NCBI GenBank assembly: GCA_007859835.1
Contig: SJPJ01000001.1
Coordinates: forward strand, 4,421,026 to 4,485,025
Source: Novipirellula herctigrandis
GTDB taxonomy: Bacteria > Planctomycetota > Planctomycetia > Pirellulales > Pirellulaceae
DNA: 64,000 nucleotides
Direction: 5' to 3'
Positions 19,301-27,472 of this stretch are shown in pieces (within the stretch, counting starts at the first letter, position 1; the number at the start of each line of letters is the position of its first letter). Under the pieces are notes generated by a model, which saw only the letters and a list, made by a program, of their open reading frames with translations, was not told where the DNA came from and made no database searches. Position numbers and translations under genes: made by a program.

Positions 19301-22300
19301 GCTGTTTTCGATGACGTTTGCTGTACTAAACGTCCTGCTTGCTCGGTTGTCCGGTCAGGACGATATCGTTGTTTCAATTCCCACCGCAGGTCAAGTCTTG
19401 CAGGTGAATCAATGTCTTGTTGGCCACTGCGTGAATCTGTTGCCGATACGGTCGCAAATCAAGTTGGACGATTCGTTTGATCGATTCCTGGTTGCTACCC
19501 AAACACAAGTTCTCGACGGCTTCGACCACCAGCAATGTACGCTTGGCAAGATTGTTCGCGAGTTGCGGATTCCGCGTGATCCCAGTCGACTGCCACTGGT
19601 CGAGATCAACTTTAACTTTGACCGCGATGGAATGGGTCTAGAGTTTCCAAGCTTGGAAGTCGAGGTTGCACAAACGGTCAAACGAGCATCAACATTCGAC
19701 CTGTTCTTTAACTTGAACGAAACTGCGGATGGTTTGGAGCTATATCTCGACTACAGTACTGCCCTATATGACGAAGACACGATTCGCCGATGGGTGGGGC
19801 ATTATGAAACATTGTTGCAAGAGATTGCGAAAGATCCGTCGCAGTCATTGGGTGAGATTAGTCTGCTCAGTGACCATGAACGTCATCAGATTCTTGTCGA
19901 TTGGAACAGTACGAATACTGTCCATTCTAATGCAAAACCAGTTCACAATATGTTCGAGCAACAAGTTCACTCGACACCAGGTCGAGTTGCTGTGGTTGCT
20001 GATGATCGCCAATTTTCTTACCAACAAATCAACGAACTCGCAAATGGGCTGGCCCGTCATCTTCAATCCGTTGGCGTGAACTCCGGGGATCTTGTTGGCG
20101 TCCATTTAGAACGTTCCGAGTGGATGGTCATTGCAACCCTCGCCATTTTGAAAGCGGGGGCGGCGTATGTGCCGCTTGACCCGAACTTCCCCGCTAAACG
20201 ACTTGCAATGATGGCGGAAGATGCGGAGTTGTCCGTGATTGTGACTCAGCAGTCGCTTCCTACTGCTGAGATCGCTCCGCATGCAAATCGCATTCTAGTG
20301 GATGAGGATTTGCATGAATCGTTTGCAGCGGATGTTGCAAACCTTGAAGTTTCTATTTCGCCAGACCAAGTCGCCTACGTGATCTATACGTCTGGTTCCA
20401 CGGGAAAGCCGAAGGGAGTGGAGATTGGTCACAGTTCGCTGACGAATTTCCTGTGCTCGATGCAGCATCAACCGGGATTGAATGAGAACGATGTTCTATT
20501 GAGTGTCACGACGCTTTCTTTTGATATCGCGGCATTGGAGATCTTTTTGCCGATTGTAAGCGGTGCACGTGTCGTTTTAGTTTCGAGTGAGGAGGCTATG
20601 GATGGCCCGCGTCTGAGTCAGCACATTGAAGCACTACAAACGACGGTGATGCAAGCGACGCCGGCCACTTGGAAAATGCTCATCGATTCGGGGTGGCATG
20701 GCAAGCAAGGATTGAAAATTCTGTGTGGCGGTGAAGCGATGCCCAATGCGCTTGCTCGCGAATTACTTGATCGTGGTGATTCGGTGTGGAATTTGTATGG
20801 ACCAACCGAAACGACGATTTGGTCGACGGTTCGTCAAATTCAGTCGAGTGAAACGGTTAACATCGGACATCCGATTGCGAATACGGAAATCTTTGTTTTA
20901 GACGAACGCCACCGACCAGTACCGATTGGAGTGGCAGGGAGAATGTTTATCGGTGGATCAGGGTTGGCACACGGGTATCGACATTTACCTGAACTCACCG
21001 CCGAAAAGTTCATCGCCCATCCGTTTCGGAATCAATCGGAGTTGCGGATCTATGATACGGGCGACCAAGCTCGATATCGGGCTGATGGCACATTGGATTT
21101 TCTTGGCCGGCTCGACCATCAAGCCAAGATCCGAGGCTTCCGAATTGAACTCGATGAAATCGAGCATGAACTGTCGAAGCATCCCGATTTAAACCAGGCC
21201 GTCGTTGTGGTTAGTCCGGATGGTGAGGACGCATCGCTTGTGGCGTATTGTGTACCCGATCCCCATTCGGAGTCGCCATCGCCATTGGATTTACGAGAAT
21301 TTCTACGTCAAACGTTGCCTGAATACATGATCCCGTCGATCTTTGTCATGTTGCAAGAGTTGCCGATGACGCCGAATCGGAAAGTCGATCGCCGTGCATT
21401 GCCTAAGCCAGTTTTGGATCGTGAGCAATTATCAGTCGGATACACGGCTCCGCGAGACCACACGGAAATGGAAATCGCCAATATTTGGAAACGCACATTG
21501 AAGTTGGATCGGATTGGACGGGATGACGACTTTTTTGATGCAGGTGGCCACTCATTGCTCGCCGCTCGAATGATGCTCGAACTTGAAAAACGATTCGGAG
21601 AACGGGTACCGCTGGCGACTTTGTTGACTGCGCCAACGGTCCGACAATTTGCCGAGCTCATGAAGCGGAAAGATTGGAGGCCAAGATGGCACTGTTTGGT
21701 GCCAATACAAGAACGCGGCAACAAACCGCCTCTGTTTTGTGTTCATGCAGCACACGGCAATGTGATGCTCTATCGTGAATTGGCGATGCGACTTGGCGAT
21801 GATCAACCTGTTTATGGATTGCAGTCGCGAGGTCTTGATGGAGAGCTTTCCGTTCACACCACGATTCGTGATATGGCTTCGGAGTACGTCGAGGAAATTC
21901 GCAAAGTCCAACCCAACGGCCCTTATCATCTTTGCGGCTACTGTCTGGGAGGAGCGATCGCTTATGAAATGGCGCAACAATTGTCGGCCGAGGGTGAAGA
22001 AATCGAACTGCTTGGGCTCTTTGACACCACGACGGAACAGTTCAAAGAGACCTTTGTTTCAGCAAACTACCGACGACTGCAAAACATTGGTTTTCATGCC
22101 GCGAATTTGGTCCGCCGTGGTCCCCGTGGCGCTTATGCGTTCCTGAGGGGTAAGCTTGCTGAGCTTCGCAGTCGGTTGTTTCGTAGAACGGCGGTTTCCT
22201 ATTCAAGCATCGCGTGTGCATTGAAACTTCGTGAAAACCCGCCGCTGCAATTGTTGGAAAGGATCAATGACAAAGCAAATGAGTCTTACGTTCCGCAACG

Positions 22301-22568
22301 TTATGGTGGCCGAGTGACGCTGTTTAGACCATGCAAAGCCTATGCCGGTTACGAAGATCCATCGCTGGGGTGGGGAAACGGACTCGTTGATGATCTTGAG
22401 GTGGTCGAATTAGATGTTTATCCCGCCGGGATGTTGATGGAACCGTATGTCCAAGATTTGGCGAGTCAAGTTCAGCGTCGTTTGAGTCCGCACCAATGGG
22501 GTGTGCCGGAAAAGTCCATTCAGAATGGCGTTTCGTTGGAACGAGTCAAGGAATCGTTCGTGCAATGA
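16311..22568 (+). CDS. Hybrid synthase subunit 2: ACP-aminotransferase-C-A-PCP-TE
   Basis: 2085 residues from the TTG at 16311, seven bases after AGGGA; another TTG at 16281 overlaps the previous gene. Order: ACP (LGLDSLF, Ser47); Pro/Ala/Ser linker about 105-265; class III aminotransferase about 300-725 with FCNTGSEAV and PLP Lys559 in YGKVLGGG; condensation domain about 753-1180 with HHIVSDG at 887; adenylation domain about 1189-1700 with YTSGSTGKPKG, YGPTETT and PNRKVDR; PCP (GGHSLL, Ser1748); thioesterase from about 1794 with GYCLGG, nucleophile Cys1878. The aminotransferase-in-line layout is that of mycosubtilin-type synthases, which convert a beta-ketoacyl-ACP to a beta-aminoacyl-ACP. 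The eight pocket residues read give the glycine code. Expected product: a beta-amino acyl-glycine. A run of ten A at 18556-18565 lies between two domains. Confidence 0.92.
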   Translation: MGKLLTGTSDRKASAESAIGSLLSEASGFELSELDQEASFAELGLDSLFLVQFSQKIKSQLKVKVTFRQLIEEIPTINALIAYVAQRLPDEFVVGGQPAETPATEPIVVNEPSVIADSSQPTNTASADLSAPPIHPASPVIPNPPDIRNLPVQAAAALPPMPIGTGPSAAQDRASLSQIIAQQNELMSLQLQLLAGARPAAPTPSTRASAVAPQVSQTASPSVSSSASSSQISSASPSPNGSTKPVVSAPLDSAPKTQILERFGPFKPVRRAPDGGLTDQQQRHLDNLIARFTNRTAKSRKHAQQHRGHFADPRGVAGYRRIWKAMVYQISVDRSKGSKLWDIDGNEYIDIAMGFGLNLFGQSPDFITEAIAKQLAKGVEVGPQSPLAGEVAQLLCDFSRKSRVSFCNTGSEAVMAAMRLARTVTGKSKIVFFNKDYHGNFDQVLVRSITMGNKRRSQPAAPGVPQPLADLTIVLDYGTDEALQAIRDNADDIAAVLVEPVQSANPFMKPKAFLQEVRQITEENDIALIMDEVITGFRAAPGGAQEWFGVWGDMATYGKVLGGGLPIGALAGSAKYMDALDGGNWRYEDDSEPTADMTFYAGTFVRHPLAITAAHQVLMKVKESGPELQKGLTEKTTYLVDSLNQFFEKELYPLRVAQFTSLFRFMFPPTMEYADLLYFHLLDRGVFTRGWGDNCFLSTAHSDTDIERIIEAVKDSCNEIREGGFLPDPRSSDTQKIESSATTQSPLFEKKKCLRFPLTEAQLEIWVTSQMGNEASCSYNEPFSVRFRGQLNCAILCDAIQTVVARHKTLHYRIAADGQYQEVHNPQPVTIDRHDLRGIPSDQQNTSLAEFAGTLGSKSFDFSAGPLIRLALTQLADDEHILFVSAHHIVSDGWSTNLMLSEIAEAYTATAEQRDIQLAEPADYRDYAAMELAAQDESTEALSYWRDQYRDPPAPLELPVDRPRPAVKSFAGSTLIHHFKDDTYQAMKKTAAEKKVTLFSMTFAVLNVLLARLSGQDDIVVSIPTAGQVLQVNQCLVGHCVNLLPIRSQIKLDDSFDRFLVATQTQVLDGFDHQQCTLGKIVRELRIPRDPSRLPLVEINFNFDRDGMGLEFPSLEVEVAQTVKRASTFDLFFNLNETADGLELYLDYSTALYDEDTIRRWVGHYETLLQEIAKDPSQSLGEISLLSDHERHQILVDWNSTNTVHSNAKPVHNMFEQQVHSTPGRVAVVADDRQFSYQQINELANGLARHLQSVGVNSGDLVGVHLERSEWMVIATLAILKAGAAYVPLDPNFPAKRLAMMAEDAELSVIVTQQSLPTAEIAPHANRILVDEDLHESFAADVANLEVSISPDQVAYVIYTSGSTGKPKGVEIGHSSLTNFLCSMQHQPGLNENDVLLSVTTLSFDIAALEIFLPIVSGARVVLVSSEEAMDGPRLSQHIEALQTTVMQATPATWKMLIDSGWHGKQGLKILCGGEAMPNALARELLDRGDSVWNLYGPTETTIWSTVRQIQSSETVNIGHPIANTEIFVLDERHRPVPIGVAGRMFIGGSGLAHGYRHLPELTAEKFIAHPFRNQSELRIYDTGDQARYRADGTLDFLGRLDHQAKIRGFRIELDEIEHELSKHPDLNQAVVVVSPDGEDASLVAYCVPDPHSESPSPLDLREFLRQTLPEYMIPSIFVMLQELPMTPNRKVDRRALPKPVLDREQLSVGYTAPRDHTEMEIANIWKRTLKLDRIGRDDDFFDAGGHSLLAARMMLELEKRFGERVPLATLLTAPTVRQFAELMKRKDWRPRWHCLVPIQERGNKPPLFCVHAAHGNVMLYRELAMRLGDDQPVYGLQSRGLDGELSVHTTIRDMASEYVEEIRKVQPNGPYHLCGYCLGGAIAYEMAQQLSAEGEEIELLGLFDTTTEQFKETFVSANYRRLQNIGFHAANLVRRGPRGAYAFLRGKLAELRSRLFRRTAVSYSSIACALKLRENPPLQLLERINDKANESYVPQRYGGRVTLFRPCKAYAGYEDPSLGWGNGLVDDLEVVELDVYPAGMLMEPYVQDLASQVQRRLSPHQWGVPEKSIQNGVSLERVKESFVQ

Positions 22569-23644
22569 CACAAATTGAATTACAATCCAGACGCAATGAT
22601 CCTGTCGAGGACATGCCAAATCCGCGAGGTTCACTCGAACGTATTCCACTTGCGCGGTGGCAAGAGTTTGTAAACACGCAGCCTGAGAGAACCATTTTTC
22701 ATCACGCACGCTGGTTAAGTTTGATCAGCAAACAGTACAAATTCCCAGCGCACATTTACGCTTGGGTTAAAGCAGGTGAAGTGATGGCAGGTCTTCCGTT
22801 CTTAGGAACGAGTACGCTGCGGAGACAAAGAAAACTTGTCTCGCTTCCTTTTACCGACAATCTGCGGGTGCTTGGTTCCGATGCGGAAAGTCTGCTGGCT
22901 CTGCGCGATGGTCTCAAAGCAACCAATTTCTCTTCGTATTACTGTGTCGTCAATAAAACCGACCAACCACTTGGATTTAGCTGCACACCCAGTGGCATTG
23001 TTCGGCACGAACTCGATCTAACAAGATCAATGTCAGAAATTGAACGGGGTTATGCCAGAAGTTTGAAATCGAATCTTCGAAAGGGTCAAAAAGCAAACCT
23101 TCAGTTCAGTGTTAGCCAAGATGCAGCGGCACTTGATACCTTCTATCAAATACATGTCAAGACACGGCATCGGTTAGGTATTCCCGTCCAGCCTAGAAGC
23201 TTCTTCAATCGCCTCTATCGGGAACTTATAGCGACCGGTCTCGGTTTTGTGGCGACAGTATCCCATCAAGGCGATCCTGTTTCGGTGGGCGTGTTTCTGG
23301 TTTACGGGAAGACGATGGTTTTCAAGTACGCAGCATCCGAATTAGCAGCCCTTCATTTACGGCCCAATGATTTTCTTGTCGGCAACGCTATCTGTGATGC
23401 GGTGGACCGTTCACTCGACACATTCGATTTCGGTACCTCCCGTGAGGTCGAAACCGGACTTCGTCGATTCAAGCGTAAATGGGGTGCAACGGAGTATCCG
23501 CTCTTCAATGATTGCGTTGTCGGAAATGTCGCCATCAATCGCTCTGATTCGCTGGCAATGACGTTCGCACGAGCAACGATTCGCCACACGCCATCCATCG
23601 TCTGCCGAACCGCTGGCAAGATTCTGTACCGATACAATACGTAG
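22565..23644 (+). CDS. FemAB-like / GNAT-fold N-acyltransferase
   Basis: 359 residues from the ATG at 22565, which overlaps the synthase stop as ATGA, so it is very likely co-translated with the PKS-NRPS; an upstream in-frame start inside the synthase gene is rejected. The second half is the typical double-GNAT core: ARSLKSNLRKGQKANLQF, then FYQIHVKTRHRLGIPVQP, then DPVSVGVFLVYGKTMVFKYAAS, FDFGTSREVETGLRRFKRKWG. Relatives include FemX-type aminoacyl transferases of peptidoglycan and acyltransferases found in exosortase-type exopolysaccharide loci. The tight coupling suggests that it transfers either the synthase product or another acyl group to an amine or sugar; this is inference. No signal peptide, so cytosolic. 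Confidence 0.85.
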   Translation: MTQIELQSRRNDPVEDMPNPRGSLERIPLARWQEFVNTQPERTIFHHARWLSLISKQYKFPAHIYAWVKAGEVMAGLPFLGTSTLRRQRKLVSLPFTDNLRVLGSDAESLLALRDGLKATNFSSYYCVVNKTDQPLGFSCTPSGIVRHELDLTRSMSEIERGYARSLKSNLRKGQKANLQFSVSQDAAALDTFYQIHVKTRHRLGIPVQPRSFFNRLYRELIATGLGFVATVSHQGDPVSVGVFLVYGKTMVFKYAASELAALHLRPNDFLVGNAICDAVDRSLDTFDFGTSREVETGLRRFKRKWGATEYPLFNDCVVGNVAINRSDSLAMTFARATIRHTPSIVCRTAGKILYRYNT

Positions 23645-23821
23645 CTTTCGCGTATTCCAAACGGACTCACCATCGAGAGGACAGTCGCCTGGTGGTCAGC
23701 GAGAGCTGCTCGTCGTTGGGGTGAGTCTGGAGAATTCGGACTGGAACAAACCACAGTGGATTCGCCACTGATTCGCGTAGATGAGGTCTACCGATCAAAT
23801 CGGAAAATTGCGTTTCGTTGT

Positions 23822-25030
23822 CTACCGGACGATACCGAACAAACCATCATAGAGTGCGACAAGGTGCACCGATTGATGCTTCCAGGTCAATCCGTTGTCG
23901 ATTCGCGACCGAGCAATCTCGCCCATGGACGCTCGTAAAGATGGATCATCCATCAATTGGATAACGAAATCGGCAAACTCGGATACATCGTTTTTGTGGG
24001 CGTAGAAGGCCGCGTCGCCTGCGGTTAGTTGGTTTTCACGCGTGCTGAAACATACTGTCGGCTTTCGTAGTGCCATGTACTCCATTGTTTTGATCGTCGT
24101 ACAGCTGTCGTTGTATGCGTTGCTCGGGTCTGGGGTTAGGCAAATGTCGAACGCTGCGATATGCGAGGGAACCGATGTAAATGGAATGCCGCCGGTAAAA
24201 TGGACTAAGTCTTGTACGTCCAACTCAACCGCTAGGTCTTTGAGGCTCTTTAATGCTGGCCCATTGCCGACAATGACGGCCAGGAAATCATCACGACCGT
24301 GAGCGATTCTCAATTCCTTCACGACTCGGATAACGTTGTCAACTCCGTCCTGGATGCCGATGGCTCCGACATACCCCAACAGGATTTTACCACGGTCCAA
24401 CAAGTCTTTACTGGGCTGAACGTCATTCAGGAAAAGACGATTCGGCCCGTTGCGAACGATGTAGCAATGTTCTTCTTTAGCACCACATCGATCGACTTGT
24501 ACGCTTTTTTGGCTTTCGTTCGTTGCGATCAATCGGTTTGCTGATCTGCACGCCAATCGCTCAAAAAAGCGGAGTACTTTGTAGATGAAATTAGGCTGGT
24601 TATCGTCACGGCGAGCCAAATAGAGTTCAGGAGAGAGGTCATGCAAATCAAATACAAACGATTTCCCCAGCAGTTTGTAAAAGATCGCGATCATGGCCGT
24701 CATGTCAGGCGGTGTGTGAACATGCACCACATCGAAACCGTGGCGCACAAAGACATAGACAGACCCTAAGAATAATGCGGTTAAGCTGTACCCATATTCT
24801 AAAACGTAGCCGAGAAAACCGTGTGCCTCAAAAGGCTGGGGGTACCGATACACGCGGCAGCCTGCAACACGTTCGGCCCACTTCTGCGAGTCGCCGGTTG
24901 GACAAATCACGGTTAAATCGTATCCAGCCGCCATCAATGACTCGGCCTCTAGCATCACGCGAACGTCATCAGGATAGCTCTGATTTTCCAGCAGCATTAA
25001 GATACGATTCGGCTTCACAGACGATTTCAT
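23822..25030 (-). CDS. Glycosyltransferase family 4 protein
   Basis: 402 residues with a GT-B fold. N-terminal RILMLLENQSYPDDVRVMLE is the usual opening, VVHVHTPPDM and FVFDLHDLSPELY belong to the acceptor domain, and the donor domain carries LLGYVGAIGIQDGVDN and TTIKTMEYMALRKPTVCF, the last being the usual E-containing nucleotide-sugar motif region. Retaining transfer of a hexose-type sugar from a nucleotide donor is expected; donor and acceptor cannot be told. It is the last gene of the six-gene minus-strand polysaccharide operon and converges on the FemAB-like gene across 177 bases, where only weak hairpins are seen (for example CAGTGG/CCACTG at 23754-23770). Confidence 0.9.
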   Translation of the reverse strand: MKSSVKPNRILMLLENQSYPDDVRVMLEAESLMAAGYDLTVICPTGDSQKWAERVAGCRVYRYPQPFEAHGFLGYVLEYGYSLTALFLGSVYVFVRHGFDVVHVHTPPDMTAMIAIFYKLLGKSFVFDLHDLSPELYLARRDDNQPNFIYKVLRFFERLACRSANRLIATNESQKSVQVDRCGAKEEHCYIVRNGPNRLFLNDVQPSKDLLDRGKILLGYVGAIGIQDGVDNVIRVVKELRIAHGRDDFLAVIVGNGPALKSLKDLAVELDVQDLVHFTGGIPFTSVPSHIAAFDICLTPDPSNAYNDSCTTIKTMEYMALRKPTVCFSTRENQLTAGDAAFYAHKNDVSEFADFVIQLMDDPSLRASMGEIARSRIDNGLTWKHQSVHLVALYDGLFGIVR

Positions 25031-25046
25031 TGAGAATCCAAGGGTC

Positions 25047-26201
25047 TTACTTACAAAGTGACTTCATGATCGCTTCGGTTCGTTTCGCATTGTTGGGTGA
25101 GAAACGTTCTTCGGCAATCTCACGATTGCGAATTCCCATCTGACGTCGTAGGGGTTCCGATTGATAGACCTGCAGCAACGCATCCGCCAATCCATTGACA
25201 TCCTTCTCATCGACCAAAATCTGCTCGACAATCGCAGGGATCTCGACATGGCGAGTGCTGATGACCGGTTTGCCGCACGCCATTGCTTCGATGATGACCG
25301 TCGGAAAACCTTCAGCGGCACCGAACTCATCGAAATGGCTCGGCAAACAAAACACATCACAAGCATGATAGACAGCTCGTAAAGCCGTATTCGAAAGTCC
25401 TCCAAAGAATGCGATTTGGGACTCGATGCCCATGTCCTTCGCCAAACCCTTTAGATCTACCGAGTCAACTGAATCACGGCCCGTCCCCACAACCCATACT
25501 TCAAATCGTTCATCGTTGAGTTTTTGAATTGCTTCAAACAGAATCCGGTGCCCCTTCTTCTGGGCAAAGTAACCCACGATCAGGACGATGAACTTTTCCT
25601 CCGGTCGATAGGTTTCCAAGTCGACGGATAGTCGTACGACTTCGACCTTGTCGGGGGCAATGCCAAAACGCTGTTGTAACTGGTTGCGATTGTAGTCAGT
25701 GACGGTTGTGATCTGGTCACACGCAGCGATTGCACGAGCAAACATTGCCTCATTAGGGTTGTCGTATATTTCGTACGCGTGAATCGTACACATTAGTGGC
25801 TTGCCAAGAAGTTGTTTGCAGAAGTAGCTAATGAATAGCTTTCGATCACCAAAGGTGGCATAGATCAGGTCGACATCTTTCATCTTGCCTGAAAAGTGAA
25901 CCGCGATCACAAAATCAATCACCGATCGATATCGGATCGCTTCAATGAGCAACTGGACATACTTGACCGGATGTGAAAACAGCACTATCCACTGTGCGAA
26001 AAACAGCGAAAGAAAATTCCAGCGATAGACGTTCCAAGTTTCACGAGGACCGTAGAGCCCATTTTGGTACTTCGTTGGATAAACACTAATGGTGGCACCA
26101 CGATCCTCCAAGAAGGAAAGTTCTCGATGGACAAAGTGCTCAAAGCCATGTTTTACCGATGCAACGGCACCAACGTGGATCGACTGATCGGTTTGCATCA
26201 T
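25047..26201 (-). CDS. Glycosyltransferase family 4 protein
   Basis: 384 residues, GT-B fold. VASVKHGFEHFVHRELSFLE opens the acceptor domain, CTIHAYEIYDNPNEAMF follows, and the donor domain shows VLIVGYFAQKKGHRILFEAI and the canonical PTVIIEAMACGKPVIST with its catalytic-region glutamate. Family 4 enzymes of this kind build repeat units of capsules and exopolysaccharides on an undecaprenyl lipid. Two adjacent ATGs (26201 and 26198) can start it; the stop of the upstream transferase overlaps them, so translation is coupled. It sits 16 bases before the next transferase. Sugar specificity is unknown. Confidence 0.9.
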   Translation of the reverse strand: MMQTDQSIHVGAVASVKHGFEHFVHRELSFLEDRGATISVYPTKYQNGLYGPRETWNVYRWNFLSLFFAQWIVLFSHPVKYVQLLIEAIRYRSVIDFVIAVHFSGKMKDVDLIYATFGDRKLFISYFCKQLLGKPLMCTIHAYEIYDNPNEAMFARAIAACDQITTVTDYNRNQLQQRFGIAPDKVEVVRLSVDLETYRPEEKFIVLIVGYFAQKKGHRILFEAIQKLNDERFEVWVVGTGRDSVDSVDLKGLAKDMGIESQIAFFGGLSNTALRAVYHACDVFCLPSHFDEFGAAEGFPTVIIEAMACGKPVISTRHVEIPAIVEQILVDEKDVNGLADALLQVYQSEPLRRQMGIRNREIAEERFSPNNAKRTEAIMKSLCK

Positions 26202-27472
26202 CGTGACTCCCGGTCAGAGGCTACTAGATCATGGAAAATCGTTTCCATTCGGTGCACCATGTGATCGACCGTGAACATGTCTTCGACTTTTTTACGGCCG
26301 GCATCTCCAAGTTGCTTGGCCAACTCGCCATTCTGCAACAGACTAACCACTTTTTGCGCAAAGAGATCGGTGTCGCCAAAGGGTACTAAGTAGCCGGTCA
26401 CACTGTCATCGATGATTTCGTTGACGCTGCCAACATCGGTTGAGACGACCGGTAATCCCGAAGACATCGATTCGAGCAGCGACAACGGAAAGGCTTCGTG
26501 AAAGGACGTCAAAACAGAAATGTCAAGCGATTGAAGAAAGGTTGGTACGTCGGATACTTGCCCCATGAATTGAACGTTCTTTTCGAGCCCAAGTTTCTTT
26601 GTAAGCGTTACAAGGTTTTCGCGTTCTTTCCCTTGTCCGGCGATTAGGAACAGCGTGTTGGGAGCTTCTTTGGCAATTTTCGATGCCGACTCGAGAAACT
26701 TATCGTGAGATTTCCACGGTCGCAGGGCAGCAACGATACCGACAATCTGCTTGTCGGTCGGTAGTCCAAGTTTTGTACGTGCTTCGCTCTTGTCACGAGT
26801 CACACAAAACCGATGATGATCGATCCCGTTATGTACGACCGCGATTTTTTCTTCAGCGATTTTTTTTGTCGAGGCCAAATATTCTTTATGGCCTTCTGCT
26901 AGTGCGATCACTCGATGATAGGTTGGGTGCAGCATTCGATCGGCGGACCCCTGAACGAGTCTTCGTGCAAAGGGCATTTTATCCCCATCACGAAGCACGG
27001 TATCGAACGAATGAAACGCCAGCACGGTTTTGGTCGTGCCAGCAAAATATGCAGCAAGTCGACCGACGACCATGTTGTGAAAGGCATCGGTCACGTACAA
27101 AATGTCAGCGTTTTCTTGTTTGAGGATTTTGGCGATTCGACCGATATTTCGCGGATCAAGTTTTTGCGTGACTAGATGTTCGTGCGTTTTGCAACCAGAG
27201 TCTTTTAGGCGTTGGCCGAGTTCGCCTAGTTCATAGAGGCAACACAGCACAGGTTCAATGGTTTGTTGGTCTAGACGCGAGATGAGATCGTAAAGAACCT
27301 GTTCGGCACCACCAGCTCGAGGCAGTGAATGTTGAACGAAGACAACCTTTGTTTTTCGGGGGGCGTCTACCTTTGCGTCGTGCAGGTTGTATGGCGGACG
27401 AGGCTGGGAATCATCGATCTGCACTTGCGGTACCTTCCAATGCGGTTTTCTCGCTGGTGGTACCGGTGGCAC
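26198..27472 (-). CDS. Glycosyltransferase family 4 protein
   Basis: 424 residues from a GTG at 27472; a second GTG at 27424 would give 408 residues and a shorter overlap with the preceding gene, and seems equally possible because the first 40 residues are Pro-rich and not part of the fold. The GT-B core begins at KVVFVQHSLPRAGGAEQVLYD. The donor domain has IVGIVAALRPWKSHDKFLE, GQGKERENL and SFHEAFPLSLLESMSSGLPV with the expected Glu. The GGAEQ loop is common in GT4 enzymes of extracellular polysaccharide loci. It overlaps its neighbours on both sides, so it belongs to a tightly coupled operon. Specificity cannot be read. Confidence 0.9.
   Translation of the reverse strand: MPPVPPARKPHWKVPQVQIDDSQPRPPYNLHDAKVDAPRKTKVVFVQHSLPRAGGAEQVLYDLISRLDQQTIEPVLCCLYELGELGQRLKDSGCKTHEHLVTQKLDPRNIGRIAKILKQENADILYVTDAFHNMVVGRLAAYFAGTTKTVLAFHSFDTVLRDGDKMPFARRLVQGSADRMLHPTYHRVIALAEGHKEYLASTKKIAEEKIAVVHNGIDHHRFCVTRDKSEARTKLGLPTDKQIVGIVAALRPWKSHDKFLESASKIAKEAPNTLFLIAGQGKERENLVTLTKKLGLEKNVQFMGQVSDVPTFLQSLDISVLTSFHEAFPLSLLESMSSGLPVVSTDVGSVNEIIDDSVTGYLVPFGDTDLFAQKVVSLLQNGELAKQLGDAGRKKVEDMFTVDHMVHRMETIFHDLVASDRESR

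Noticed and set aside
22496-22565. Earlier start of the FemAB-like gene inside the synthase
   Set aside because: The ATG at 22565 overlaps the synthase stop as ATGA and begins a protein-like sequence; upstream residues are not.
23662-23770. Hairpins between the FemAB-like and GT4 genes
   Set aside because: Arms of 6-7 bp only, with no U-run; too weak to call as terminators.
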